This document shows, piece after piece, positions 11,150-25,000 of a DNA stretch of 64,000 nucleotides. Position numbers and translations under genes: made by a program. Under the pieces are notes generated by a model, which saw only the letters and a list, made by a program, of their open reading frames with translations, did no database searches and was not told the DNA's origin. The stretch's first letter is position 1, and each line of letters starts with the position of its first letter. Location of the stretch: positions 1 through 64,000 of the forward strand of contig JASANE010003224.1 in NCBI GenBank assembly GCA_030248225.1, read 5' to 3'. This DNA comes from Trileptium ribeirensis. Taxonomy: Eukaryota; Nematoda; Enoplea; Enoplida; Thoracostomopsidae.

Positions 11150-11300
11150 CTTACGGATTTATCTTTGACGCCGAAAATTGGTAACTCCGGCTGAACAACT
11201 TCGCTAACCAACGCCACAAATGGTGAACCAGACGTGATCGATCAACGTATCAAGCGCAACAACGGAGCCTTAAGAATAAAGATTTGAAACCCGAATTAAA
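11150..11300 (+). other. Possible LTR end with primer-binding-like site
   Basis: AATGGTGAACCAGACGTGAT near 11218 resembles the TGGTGA-start leader that follows the 5' LTR in some arthropod and nematode LTR elements. No matching LTR pair was found, so this is only a hint that more of the second gypsy relic lies here. Confidence 0.3.
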
Positions 11301-11370
11301 GATTTCTTTTTCAACATGGTAATACTATAGCATTGTATGTTTTGTTTGTAATTTGCCAGAAACTGCGAAA

Positions 11371-11580
11371 ATGAGAATAACTTATTTAGCTATAGCTTTT
11401 TTCTTAGCATGTACGCGAGTCTCCTCTAAACGGTATGTCACGGTGCATAGATTTATCAATTACGTGAATCAAATGCAATGGTTTAAGTCAGCATTTTTTC
11501 AAGTTTCCTATTTGCTTAGCAGGCCCTTCTTAAGTGTAATGATTCGGAAATCAAAATTTTTCACCAAGAGATGTATATAG
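11371..11580 (+). other. Short ORF with signal-peptide-like start
   Basis: From the ATG at 11371 the reading begins M-R-I-T-Y-L-A-I-A-F-F-L-A-C-T-R, a charged then hydrophobic stretch like a signal peptide. It runs about 70 codons and stops at 11580. No domain is recognised. It lies inside gypsy debris and may be the start of an eroded secreted or envelope-type ORF, or chance. Confidence 0.25.
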
Positions 11581-11699
11581 TTCAGAAGCTTGCGGTGCAA
11601 TTATAGTTTTGTCTCCTGGACACATTTCTTCGTCAAGCCGATGGTTTAACTGGTCGCAGGAAACAAACTCTAATGGAATAAGCCGTTATGCGAATTAGA

Positions 11700-12015
11700 A
11701 CCTGATAATTGGGACTTAATGCCCTTCTTTTCGCGTATCGAACTACCGTACTACGGGTCAAGCTCCTTTTTCGTATTACCGACCCCGGTTTACCTGTCGC
11801 TAAGCGATACAACGCACCTCCAAATAGTGCAAACGTTGATGCACATAGATACGCTAAAATCGTACGCGGAAAATTACTGCTCAAACCATAGAATTAGCGC
11901 AAAACGTTTGCAAACAATATTTCGATCGTGGTGCCAAATTTCGAACATTCTTATGTCGAGATATTATTATCGTGAAAATGTGGTAAAAGATCGATACAAA
12001 GCGTATTGCGAATAA
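11700..12015 (+). pseudogene. Gypsy integrase C-terminal remnant
   Basis: Overlapping frames from about 11709 contain AYRTTV and a short L-P-V-A-K segment. This recalls the end of the integrase core, where AYN-T-T-H precedes the LP segment. The frames change repeatedly, so it is a relic that probably belongs with the RNase H remnant at 10435. Confidence 0.5.
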
Positions 12016-12019
12016 ATTT

Positions 12020-12960
12020 TACCCGGAAATGCATCCTTTATATCGTGTCGTTCGGATAGAAAACCCAAATATTACTGTTATCGTCTAGGAGATAATCGGA
12101 GCCGCATGTACATATAATCAATTGCTATTTAAACATTTAGGCGGTAATGTATAAGATGAGATGGTCTACGAAGAAAAATTAGAAATTGGGGATTCTACGG
12201 GTCAGCTGATAGATTGGCATTTCCCAAGCTGTAAAGGTAGTCATAACGCAGATGTCGAAGAAGGCGCTGATCAGGCTTGGATCGAGGGCGATAACTGCAT
12301 GTAACGGTTACATCAGGACTGCTGCGGGTTGACTGAAAGAACTGATCTGGTACTGTTCAACGTGCCAAGCATGACTCGACATGACTTGAAGAATGTTTAT
12401 TTTAATAAATCATATTGGATTTTTTAAAAGAATTTCAGATCGGTTACAAACGCATCGTGCAATATGTACATTTTTTCAGGTACTTTTCGGTTGATGAAGA
12501 TTAGTAGACGACGATTTGAGTTATAAAAACGTTATTTTCAGGTTTAAATTTTTTTACCTTTTTGAAATCCCACGATTTCATTTTTCATGTAAACTGTTGT
12601 CCATGTTTACAATTAAATTCGTAATCCATCAATTTTGTTCAACAGTTGCCGCTTTAAATTTAAAATTTTATTTCACTTTAATATTTTTCTACCTTACCAT
12701 CAATTGTCATCCTCTATAACCCCATCAATGTAGTGTCGTTGATATTGCCAATCAATAATTTCGTGCGCCTAAATTAAAGACGTACATTGATTAACGGCGT
12801 AAACAAACGTTATTGTTGCAATACCCCACAATTTTTGTTCTTTAACGACCAAATTTAGACCTTTAACAGTACCCTGACGACCGATTTGAGACTCCTGTTA
12901 GGTTTTAAATACAAATTGAGGCTCTTTACTACGAATTTTATAAAATGATTTTAACCGTTT
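12020..12960. other. Relic tail and AT-rich intergenic DNA
   Basis: 12130-12310 has short open pieces that may extend the gypsy relic, but I recognise no domain. From 12420 on the sequence is AT-rich without gene signals. Confidence 0.35.
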
Positions 12961-12989
12961 CGTGCCCGAAATAATTTGTCTAACATGCA

Positions 12990-13078
12990 GTACTTGACAA
13001 TCAGGAGCCTGCGCCAAAATTTTAAGTCCGATCTTACCATTGCGAGCGGCGTACGTAAGCCACTGAGCTACCAAGGAG
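12990..13078 (-). repeat. tRNA-derived (SINE-like) fragment
   Basis: On the minus strand TGGTAGCTCAGTGGCTTACG matches a tRNA D-arm/A-box (TAGCTCAGTGG), followed by CGCCGCTCGCAAT. The T-arm is not intact, so this is not a working tRNA gene. The same CGCCGCTCGCAAT block joined to an intact B-box-like GGTTCGATTCC occurs on the minus strand at 35118-35150. Confidence 0.6.
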
Positions 13079-13113
13079 GTGTTGCTTGTGTTTAAATTTC
13101 GTAGCAAAAACAT

Positions 13114-15719
13114 GCTGTTGTAGCTTCATTTCAATGGTTAAAGTACATGACGACAAAACCAATTTTTATGACTGACAAAGTGAGACATTTCGAAAATCTT
13201 GTACCGAATATAAAGGATAATCTATATGTTAAAGAATAAAGTCCCTTGCATAGTTTCTCGAAATAATTGTGGTACAAAAATTAGCAATTTAGCAATGTAA
13301 TTTTTAATATTTAGTACTAACGAAAATAAATATCGCGACGTTGTGTTGGGTTGGATACACAGATTTCTGGTTATATCAATTCCACTCACCAAATGAAACC
13401 AGCAGAAGACAGTTTTGCGGTCAATAATATACTGCCACTCGTTACATGTAAGCCACACTGTTTCCGCGTCCCCACTGGGAGCTTGTTGAAGCTTGAGCTT
13501 TTGTTTATATACCTTTAGTCGAAGACGGTGAGTAAATGAGGCCGAACAAATTTTACGAAATAAATTACTACAACAGTTTTAAACTTGAAGTAACTCGAAT
13601 AAACGAAAGTTCGAGTAACTTGAACAGAACACAGGTCGATGGGCCGCAATAACAGAAGCAAAAACCAAATAGTGACCTAGGTCAAGTTGTTTTATGCAGT
13701 CAAATCCATTAAGATTTTACAAACACTGATAAGTGGATTATTGCGGCATTCAAAATTGACAACGGTGATTCTTTGTTCATTTGACATTCGTCGTGATTGC
13801 AGGAGTATTGCTGTCATTTTAGGACTTCAAACGGGCTCAGGAAGATCAATATCTGGCAATGCTGAGCTCACATTATGCATGCTTATAGCGAGGATTGAAA
13901 GCCAATTCCGCACTTCCCGAAATGCGGACCGTCCCTCTGGCAGGTGTTACAACCCCCCTCCAGAGGCGTGCCAAATACATAGACGCCGAAAGAGCCACAC
14001 CTACTTCCGCCGACCGGCTGCCCACACCCCGCTGGAAGGCCGAACACCATGCCACCACGGCACACCGGCCACCCGTCTGGGACATAGGACCACAAATATG
14101 TTTAAAATAGACTTGCCGCGCTCGCACTCGTACCGATTCTAACGCTGTGCTAGGTTATAACAACAATTTTACATATAATTTATACAATCTGTGGAAGAAA
14201 AATAAAAACGATTGATTATATACTTTTATTTATTTTATGAATTTATAGCATAGCTAGCTTAAAAGGAAAACATGTAAACATATATCAATTATGTTCATCT
14301 TCTTAATACAAACGAACCGACATACAACAGCAATCATTATCAGTCCTGCAAAAATCATGCATCCTTTATATAATGTTAAACCAGCTTTTGCTCCGTCGAT
14401 TAATTGAACCTGTGTTAGAATGGCAACAATTTGTATGAAGAGATGCACAAAATTGTTATACCCACAGTTTTATAACACTCTTTAATTCAAAATGAAGAAG
14501 AAAACAAAATAATTGTTTACGTATTTTACTTATTTTACGGATTTATTATACAACCTTTAAAGAAAAACATGTAAAATATACCAATTGTTCATTTGTTTGA
14601 CACAAAGAAAGGAATATAGCACAGCAACTTTTGCCAGACCTGCATGGATCTTGTATCAAATACATAATGATAAACAAGCTTTTGTTTCGCCGATGGATTG
14701 AACCGGGGTTAGAACAGTTACGAGTCTCCTGTGCGGCGTTTACGTTATAAAGGACTATATGTGAAAGCTTAGTCTCTTATGGTTTAGACCACACCATACA
14801 GTGGTATACGGTATATACCTACACTATATAATGCAATAAATGGTATATTAGACACCCTAAACCTAATAATTGATAACCTATATTTCCAACACTATTCGAT
14901 TTGAGTGCACAGAACTCTAAAAATTGTCAATTTTTGTATAAAATACACCGCGTTGTTGAAAATAATATCTGAGTGTATTATTAGGTTGTTAATATAAAGT
15001 CACGTTATCTAAGCTACAGGTGTCATGCAGACAGTCCGAATAAATTCATATTTGTGTAACAATGCTCGTTACGGGTGCGCATCTGCAGTATTGTCATCCG
15101 CGCACGTCCGCACCGCAAACGTGCACGTCTGTCCTACAAACGCAATCCGTCCGCCAAGCAGCCGGTTACATTCGTTAACACGATTCTCCGCAGACTAACA
15201 GACTATCACCCGTCCGCACTGCAGCCGGAAAAGTCCGTTTTCTAAGAAGCAACAGCTTAGTTTACAACAGCCGGCAGCCCGTCCGCACTGCAGCCGTGCG
15301 CCGTCCGCAGCTAGAAGACAAAAAAATACCAACAGCTAATAAATAAATGGCAGTCGGCAAAGTAGTACCGCCCGCTAAGAAATTATGCTCAGATTTTTAG
15401 CGAAAACGACTATTAACTTCGTTTATTGTACTCACAAAACGGCAGCTTCGAATATCTAGCTTCTGAGACTGAACCAATAAAACTAATTTTCAGAAACTTT
15501 TATATGTAATAATTTTGTTCCGAAAAGCCAAACATCCACAAAATGTTGAGATTAGAAGCTCAGACGCCACTCGCAAATTGTTCGAATTTTGCAACTAGTC
15601 AAAACAAATCTTTAAAAACACACATACATTTTTCAGAATAATTATATTTCATTACATATTTTCTTAAAACTCTTTAACATATATTACATAGCTAGTGGTG
15701 TAAAATAGCGGATTATTCT
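13114..15719. other. Intergenic DNA upstream of STRAD gene
   Basis: No gene is supported. A GC-rich island at about 13890-14110 gives open frames on both strands without a recognisable protein. 14270-14720 holds two related AT-rich halves (GGAAAACATGTAAA.. near 14266 and AGAAAAACATGTAAAATATA near 14560). 15050-15310 is a CpG-containing patch with repeated CCCGTCCGCACTGCAGCCG, which could be promoter-proximal. Confidence 0.5.
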
Positions 15720-15720
15720 G

Positions 15721-15735
15721 TTTCTCTTTTTTCAG
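15721..15735 (+). promoter_or_regulatory. Strong 3' splice acceptor upstream of STRAD start
   Basis: TTTCTCTTTTTTCAG ends at 15735, 216 bases before the chosen ATG. It would fit the end of a 5' UTR intron. If the organism is a nematode it could also be a trans-splicing acceptor. Confidence 0.4.
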
Positions 15736-15951
15736 GTCTTAATATTGAAATCGAATATTTGTGCCGGTCGGGCATACGTTGACTGAGACGCTTGTTATAT
15801 AAATGCCACCGCAATATGCAATTTCTGTATCAAATTCACAGCTATATATCACAGCGTGTATATATTGCGTTACAGAACACTTTTAATATACAGAAATGCA
15901 ATTATATATATCTAATAATATGCGTGTGCAATATATAGTTACAATATTTCG

Positions 15952-16036
15952 ATGAGCTCAAAGAAAGGTGTGAGGACGGCGCACTACGATACTTTTACGA
16001 CACGGATGGAATCGTATCAGATATTTTCGTGCATAG
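15952..16036 (+). CDS. STRAD exon 1 (N-terminus)
   Basis: Starts ATGAGCTCAAAG and ends in the beta1 strand (YQIFSCIG); donor GTAATG; phase 1. No earlier in-frame coding segment is evident, so this ATG was chosen. Confidence 0.75.
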
Positions 16037-19000
16037 GTAATGAAGCTGTTCTTTTTATGAATTATGGAATGTGGATTGTTCCAGATGAGTCTTGCTGTAC
16101 TTGCCAAAATTGACTACTGTTCGCTCGATTTTGACACTATGGTATAACAACACTCTCCTGGATATATATTTTTTTCCTCGCAACGCGACGTATATACTGT
16201 ATTATACTGAATTTTTATATAAATTTATCTCACAATGATTCTGTTGCTAGTGAAAATTTTAATTCATTTGCTAGCTGAAGTACGTTTTGTTGCTGACATT
16301 TCGCATTTGAGATTTTTTATTGAAACGGAGCAAGCGAAGCGAGATCGTGAAAACTTATTTTTTGCTGGCGCTGTCATTCATAACTCATATTCGGGTGAAT
16401 AGCAAAAGTGATATCGACGTATTCTTTAGTTGAACGAGAAAAGCTTTGACTGGATTTTCGGCGTCAAAATGGCAAAACAGGTTTGACGGGTCTTTGAGAC
16501 TTCTGCCCATCCGGACACCCATGTTTCGCTGCCCATATCTCGCGACACAGGCTTCCCATTGAATAAAGCGCATCAAAATCTAAAACTTGCTAACAGATTT
16601 GTGGGATCACTCCCTGTGCCACTGTGGACCTGAATATGGTTTGTCGACCCTTTGCCAGAAATATTGATTTTTCAAAGTTCGGCGTGTTATTGCGTGTTGA
16701 TGCCTTACAATGAGTGTTTATTAATCAAGCACGCTGGATGCTGTGGTTTTATTACGTATCTAAAGTTCAACTTGCCTATATTATATCATTTCTTGTGTGT
16801 TTCAGTGGTTTTAAGGTCAGAGAACCCAATTTGCAAAATGTAATTTGTTTTATTTTGTGTGGTTATGTATTGCGTACAGGGCATCAAGAATTGATAATTT
16901 ATAGTTTTTTGGTATATATACTGAACACAATGGTTCCGTTATATTGAGACCAGTACGTATATTTCATGCCTTTTCATAAGTTTTCTGTCGGTTTAAGGTC
17001 AATGAATACGATTTCCGGAAAATAAAATGTCTTCAGTAGTTTGGGTATGTACTGCGTGCGTGGCATAAAAAATTGTATTTCTATATTTTTGGGAAGGTTG
17101 AGTAGCAGTACGATAGTTTGGCTATCTAGAGACCAACATAAACACTTCATGTCCTTTCTTGTTTTTAATGGGTTTAGGTCCATGAGGTTTTAGTTTTTTT
17201 ATGGGTTTAATATTCCAGTGGCTATAGGGTTGTATATCCAGCCTGTTAAAGGTGATTATTCATAATGATAACTTATGCATGAAACCACGCTCGCTCCGAT
17301 TCACCTTTGAATTTCAGGTATTATAAAATATATGTTAATTTTTGATATTACGCTATAATTATAAGGTTACAAACTTTTTGATGTATCTGTAAAATCCTCA
17401 ACCGACCCAGATATCAGCTGTTTGCTATAATTTGTTTGATCTGGGCCATGGGGTTGTAGCCACCTACAGTATCCGCTGCAACTGACCGTCCTCTTACGAG
17501 CGGGCTAGTAGCGACCGAGCAAAAATCGAACTCAAAATTTCTAAATGTAAATTTATTCTCCCACGAACACGTTGCGAGCGAGCAACGAGTGAGCGTACCG
17601 AAAGATGGTCGAAATACTGTTGAGACTTGAATTGCGACTATTAATCATATTAATAAGATGCGATATGACGTATATATACATTAACAACTTTATATAACAA
17701 TATACCATATACAAATATAACAGCCTGAATATTGCAACGTGTGTTGTAATAATGTGTCAGTGGTGTAGTTCTTGTGAATTATACTATTTTAGGCAAAGCG
17801 TGTGGAGGCTTTGTGAATATCTACTTAGCTCGTGAGAAAACAATCGACGAATACGTGGCCTTGAAAGTATTCACATGTGACAACCGTTCTGCTTCATTCG
17901 AATCGATCTTTGTAAGAGAATATGTATTGTGCTAACGTAATTTTAAAATGTTTACGATATGTCAAATCAGGATAGTTATCCAAGCGATGTGGTAATCGAT
18001 ATGGTAAACTGTTTTACTAAAAGTTACAATAAAGTCTTCTAGAAATACATGTATACAGTTTGAGACGTGTCCAAGAGGTATTATCGGATTGCCCCTAAGG
18101 GTTTGTCCTACCCTCCTCTACTCTCGACCTCCCTGCATGCGGAAGGCGCTTTGAAAATTTTAGTAGTTACGAGCTATATTACGGAATTTTTAACAGAAAA
18201 TTGGTGTAAGTTATGAATAAACTTTTTGGCTACCCCATCCTCGCGTGCCGGCGATCCTTGAACTCCTATATATAGTGTTAACCTTTACTGTTCCGGGTTT
18301 AAAGTACCTACACGAACAATCGATGATGGTTTATGTTTTACTCAGTCAAATCGGCGATCGGACATCCTGTCAGAAGTATACTTTTGTGTCGGAGTGTTGT
18401 TCGATTTTGTCCTAGTCCAACAGAAAATTAACTGTTCATATACGTGTTGTCCCAAGTTTGCACCCATAAACTGGAGCCACAAGAATCAACTCATTTGTTT
18501 TGATTTGTTTTAGTCTCATTTCATTTCGATTGGTGTACTATCGATGCAGCACTGGCCAGAAATTAGGTCCGCTCGATAATTTTGGTTGAAAAATGGTTTG
18601 AAATTTTGATCGAAATCTATTTGGGTGTTTTTGTTTTGTTTGAGAACACAGCGATCATTTGGGCTGTACTGTAGCGATTATTGTTGGCAGATTCGCGAGC
18701 TTGACGTGCTTCTGGTGGCTACTTGTTAGTTGATCATGTTTTTCAGCTATGTTGTTTTCCTGAGTCGAGTCGCTTTATTCAAAAGTGTTTTGAATAATTG
18801 CTTTATGCTCCCAAGTTTCTAAATCGTTTATATTTTATCGTTGCAGAAGTGAATTTCCCTGCGTCCCTTGATATTTTACGCATCTTTGCAACAGGGCTTT
18901 GAAGACGAATGTCGTATTGTCTAAGGCATAACATTCCTTGCTAAGTATTTCGTGAACCTTTTAGCACTGGCTGTTCTAATTCATTGTGACTGTGTAAAAC

Positions 19001-22000
19001 ACATCGGTGGCAGGCGATGGTAAAGATATTACCTTTAGCGCATAACGGGACTAAGGCTTATGGTGGTCCTTCAACCAACTCAGAAATAGGAAGGTCAATA
19101 TGTAGTTGAATTCTGAATGTAATGAATGAAACAAGCGAAGCGAAGAATTCTTACTAGCTGTGACAGTGGTGAACTTTGAACATGTCCGTTATAGAGGTTT
19201 TTAGAGTGATACACATAACTCCGATTGGGTTAGGTGGAGTGATTTGCGCGAAGATAGCTCAAATTTAATAGCTTTAAAACTCTATTTGTGACCTTTAGTT
19301 AGGCGCGAAGCCCGATTTCAAAATCTTCCCTCCGAAATGGGCCAAAGGGATTTATGTCGGCAGTCGAATGGGCCCAAAAATCATCATGTTACTTAATGTA
19401 ACTTGACGACCCATGTAGATCTGATTAAATTGTAGACTACATAAGTCTCTATGCTGCCTTGCTACGCTGTTCTTTTAGGTTATAGTTCAAAACGATTTCT
19501 ACTGGGCCCATGGGACCTAAAATATACGAAAATGGTAGTATATCCACAGCCACTCGAACAGTTTGGGAGTTTTGGTCTCATTTTGTAGAGCAATTCATTC
19601 TCTATGTAACTCTAAATGGTGTGCTGCTATTGTCATTACTTACGCTGCAGTGTTGGGTCAAAAAGGGAATATAAATATGCTCATTGGACCCAAAATACAC
19701 AAAAATAGTAATATCTCCGCAACCGCTCGAGCTATAATGATGTTTTTGATCTCATTGTGGAGATAAATTAGTTTTCTATTTAGCTGCAAATGACTACTGC
19801 TATTGTCGTTATTTACGCTACAGGATTGTATCACAAAGTTTTTAAGCCCATGGGACCCAAAAATACACGAAAATAGTGCTATCTGTGCAACCACTCGAGC
19901 TGCAGTCACGGACAAAAGCTAATATTCAAAAGACGAACGAAATTGTGTCTGTCCGCAACTGCACTTACTTTTGCCCTTGACTGTATATGGGTGTTGTTGA
20001 ACTCATTTTTGCAGAGTAATTTATTCTCTATATACTTGAACATCGCTCAATTTTTATTTAGATGCTCAATACAGCTGTCTACTACGCGTCTCTTAATTAC
20101 ATTTCATTCAGAATTCGCCCTCTTTGTGATGAGACAAGCTACTAGTTTAACGACTGTTTGTTTTCTAGCTTTGTGCATATAAGACTTCTTTGTTGTAGTT
20201 ATACGATACATAGTTATAGCGTATATGCATCACATGGATAATTAGATTAAAGTGATATTGCTAGTGTTTTTGTTGTAGAAAGAAATTTCGACGCTACGCC
20301 AGCTGAAACACAGGAATATTATCGATGTTTACAAATCATTCGCTCATGATCATTTAGTTTGTTTTGTTTTGCCGCTTATGGACTATGGTAAGTAATCAAG
20401 TTTTAATAGTTGTTCGGTTTACCCTAGACAATATCAAATATTAATTTATTATTTATGTAGTTTCACAGCGAGCGAAGCGAGCAAGCAATTATTTGCGTGC
20501 GCACTGATAAATTTTACAATGTCCGTCCGTCTGGCAAGTTTTTTTCTAAATATCACAGGAGCGAATGAAGATATTCCCATGCGGTCTTTTGTATAACATG
20601 ATACCTCACCATAGGTTCCTTCCCGTCACCTCATATAGATTATCTGTTAAGCCTGCCCATGAGTACGATGGGCCCCCTTAAAGAGGGTACACCATCGAAT
20701 TTTGTGACCGAGTTAAAATAGCGTTTTAGTTATATATCTCAAAACCCACGTCTAGTATAAAAAATTTGCATATATTTTATGTTCGCCTTGATAACACCTA
20801 CAACTTTCTTGACCAATATTTTTGTCTAACTCACGGATAAGGAGATACGGGCATAAAATAAATGTGCCAAAAAGGCCCATCTTAACCCTTTATATATCAT
20901 ATCTTTAAAATAATCGTTAATTTGCAAAAATGATGACTTAATGAGTGCAAAAATGTATCTGTGACTATAAACGTCGCTTTCTCGCAGTGACACCAGTCGC
21001 TGAGCAATCGTGGGTTGACCCGTCTTCTAGTATAAATAATTGACAGATATCCTGATAGCCTCATTTCATTTTATATTTTTTTACATTGTTGTAGTCAAAA
21101 AGAAAATTTTTTATCATAAATATGAAAGGATTACTAGAAAAATTGTGATCAGTTCGCTTTTTTGATTTTCGTAATATGTTTACCAAATGCAGTGAGACTG
21201 GGAATGTTAAGTATTACCGATAGGAAATAATGTGATAAAGGTCAAACCTCCAGCGCTTACGTAATTTAACAGGGCATGACTCCCTTAAGATTTGTATTCT
21301 TTCCACCAACACGTTAGTTAATATCAAAGAGCTTAGGGTGTAACGTGGTATTAACTTCGTCTTCGTCTTAGACCTTCTAAATAAGCTAGGATAGAGTGGT
21401 GTGTGTATCAATTCGCCTCACTGCCGTAAGTTTAAGATTGGAAACAGGAGAAGACGACAGACTGTTAGTTTTCGAATCTAGTGAAACCGGGATTTTACGT
21501 ACACCGCCGCATTTCATGACTTAGTATGAAATTGATTTCCCAAATGGAAATGTACATATCAGGTTGAAAATGAATGTAGGGCAACGCATGAAATATACTA
21601 TAATACATTAATATTTTAATAATTTACATAAAATTACATAAATACAAGGGACTTTGTAATTTTTGATACTTGACTGCAATCACTTTCCGTTAGCAAAATA
21701 TGCTATTTCAGAGCTCAATGACTTTATGGTTATGATCTGGCTAGTGCAAACCTCGGAAATTATATCCGGGGGGGGCGGCTCACCAGCGGGGGGTTGCCGG
21801 CTATACCTCAACGTAATTATAGAGTTTTCCACATTTTTTTGCATTGGAAAAGGAACACCTGGTAAGAAAATGTTATTATATGAAGTTTGAGCCGTGAGGG
21901 CATTTTGCCGGGGGTACCCAAAAAATTTTGCCGGAGGGCTCTGAGCCGGCGGGTTTTGGGCGAGGGGTACCTCCGTTTGCCGGTGGGGGGCAGCCGAAAA

Positions 22001-25000
22001 TGCTGGCCCCTGCCCCACCCACTTTGGACTAGCCAGATAATAATAGATAAATTATTACCTCCAACGTTGCAAATCGAATAAACGATAATCGAACATGATG
22101 CTAAAACACGAAACTGATGTTGCTACTACTACGCGACATCATTATTCTAAGGAGATGTTGGAACAGCACAAGCGTACGGTACGACTACTGCATACTTTTC
22201 GGGTATTGTAGCAACTCAACATTTTAATCTTAGCCACATATATAGAAGTTTACTGCGGTTTATTCCATTTGTACAAAGCTAACTGCTTGCCGTCTGCTTG
22301 AAACACGCATTGATGAACATACATTTCACTAAGTAGTTAGCATCATTTCCGTTCTTTTTCCATGTTTTATCGTCTGTAAAATATAATCCTGATTTCTCAT
22401 ATAGATTTCTTGCAGTATACAGAATCCTTTGATGATTGAAATTTACTAGAGTAAACTGTTCTTTCGTAAAAAAAGCATAGATAAATGGTATAGATTACAT
22501 GAACAGACATCCGTCTTACCGTACCTATTCATATCGTATGTGGGACCTTCTAGCTATTAAACGACCTGTTTTTGGCGCATTTCACTATGTTGGCGTTTCC
22601 GCGTAGTTAAGTGAACAATGCATCGGCTTCTGTTTTATTTGTTTTAGGATCGTTGACCGATATCATTCACGCTCGATTCATTTTCGGACTCCCAGAAGCG
22701 GTCATTTGTTACGTGCTTCGCGAGGTCCTCTGTGCTATTGCCTATTTACATTCAGCAGATATTGTACATAGGTGAGCTTTAGCGTTATCACAATCGGTAT
22801 ACACTAGGTCAAAATTTTGTATCAAAAGCTTCCCTCAAAAATTTAAAGACCACCGTCGTTTTAATTTATATTTTCCTCGATTTAGATAAAACGCGATTCT
22901 ATAAAGCTCTGAATGATTTTGAAGCTATCAGATGGACCAAAAATGCAAGCGAACGTTATGTCCTAAAAATGTGGTCAGACTGTGTTCCGAGCTCCGGATG
23001 TAAGCTCCGGCTCCCTCTAGTTTGGAGAAGACAGTTTGTAATACGCAAAAAAGTTTTAGTATTTTTAGTGCAATATTTCTTATGAAAATAATTTAACTAG
23101 TCTTTGCCCCGTTACTTTTTGTCTGCCCGGGGTGTGCCAACTCAACTACAGCCTACAATACGCGATGGACGGCTTCTGAGAAAACAATATATGGGCTGAT
23201 TCGTAATCCGATAATGTTTGTGGAACGTTTTAGTAATGCATTTCAGGCGCAAACAGTTGTGCTGTAGCCGTAACCTGACGCTGTGGCTTGGTGAGATCTC
23301 CAAATACAATTGAGAAAGTATGTTTGTGTTGGAAACGAACTGAAAACGTTGGTACACTGTCGTGGTTCTTGAATTGGCCGTAGTGGGACTAGACTGTGTA
23401 GCAATTCAATTGTGGGAATACTAGATGGAAGCAAACAACTACAAAACGTATATAAACACTATTTTATGAGATACAATCAGTCGAATATAATTTTGTATGT
23501 TTAGATAGAAAGTTACAAAAAGTGAACTAGTGTAAACAATTCGGTGCATTCGCCGCAATTCATCATTTTTGTGCAATATGGGCCTCAATATACTGAATTG
23601 TTTAAGTTTTTCTGAAACTAACGTGCGCACAAAGTCGAAGCCAAAAATAGCTGAAATGAACGTGGTGCTGAACTGAGTAGAAAAGCATCAAGTAACCGGG
23701 GGGAACTTGGCCTTCAATGTAAGTCCAAACAATCTTTTATTATTAAAATAGCAATGCGTTTTTCGCTTATCTTGTTGCACTTTTTTATATTTTGCAGAGA
23801 AAGTGGTGGGTTTTTGCTGTTACAGTCTCCGCTGTTATTTTGCAGGAGTATCCGTTGCAGTCATATACTTCTAAGTTCATCCGGACGCGTTGCTTTATCT
23901 GGTTTCCGATACTGCATTTCGCTGTTGAGTAACGCAAAGCGTAGCAAAGAAATTCACGACTTCAGCGCAGCCCAAAAGCCTAATTTGCTTTGGCTTGCGC
24001 CAGAGGTTCTTCAGCAAGTAGGATATCTATATATTTATTTATCAATTTTAATCTTTATTGAGCTTATCGACAGCCGTTCTCCTTCCCTGTTTCATTTGCG
24101 GTACGACATCGCAATAATTAGTGGTACGAACAAAATTTGTTGGGTGTAGGCAGAAAAATTATTATAAACTTACTATTCGTATTGTTATCAAAAAAGTCGT
24201 ATTTCCATAAATTTTTCAACTGAATTCTTTGAGGAATGAAATGATTTTCCAACTGGTTATTTCGAAAGAATAATTTTAATCTCGAAATTTGCAATTGGGG
24301 TTGTTTTTAAAAGTACTCTAGCAATTATAATTCTACAATAACTTCTTAAACCGGTCCAATTTTTTAGGGGGAATGACCAGGGGCCTGCCCGGTTCGTGAA
24401 CCGGGAGAACGAACTATGGAGGGCGATTGCTTGAACCGGGTTGTCGATAAGTTTGGGGCGGAACGTATCTACCTACCTTCTCTCAATTAGGAGGGCTGGC
24501 ATCCGTGTTCGACGCCCTCTTGAAAAACCAGGTTCCCCTCGGTCCGTGCGCCATGGTTAAACTTTTTGCCCCCTCCCGGTGCAAAACTTTACATTAAAAT
24601 AGCAAGTTTTATCCCAATCTGGCTTTGAAAATTCGACAAGGCAGTTTAAAACTTGTTTTTAACGTCAACGGTGACATTTTAGCGTTTCTTGGGTCTTATT
24701 AATTAAGTGTTTTGGTGTTTTGCGTCAAATATATTGAATTTAGTAAATTTTAAGATTTCTATTCTCCACAATGTGTTTTCGGTGATGCAAAGTGCGACGA
24801 AACCAGTTGTATTTATGTGTGTATTACTTGTTTTTCCGTTATGCTGTAATTACGCATCAATTGCAATAAAATTTATCAAAACGTTATTTTGGAATTACAG
24901 TTAAACTGAAAGCCAAGATTAATATAATTTTTCCTAAACGAGCATATTCGAATAATATGGTCAGAAATGTAGTTTTATTTAACAAGCAAAAGGTCATATG

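Noticed and set aside
12990..13078. Working tRNA gene
   Set aside because: The D-arm/A box is good, but no matching T-arm or acceptor stem can be folded from the bases present.
13873..14142. Several overlapping ORFs in the GC-rich patch
   Set aside because: Open in four frames because of GC content; none shows a conserved motif.
23754..23845. Use of 23754 as start of a separate kinase fragment
   Set aside because: The frame is the upstream intron; the TTTTGCAG acceptor at 23838-23845 with matching phase gives the STRAD catalytic-loop sequence.
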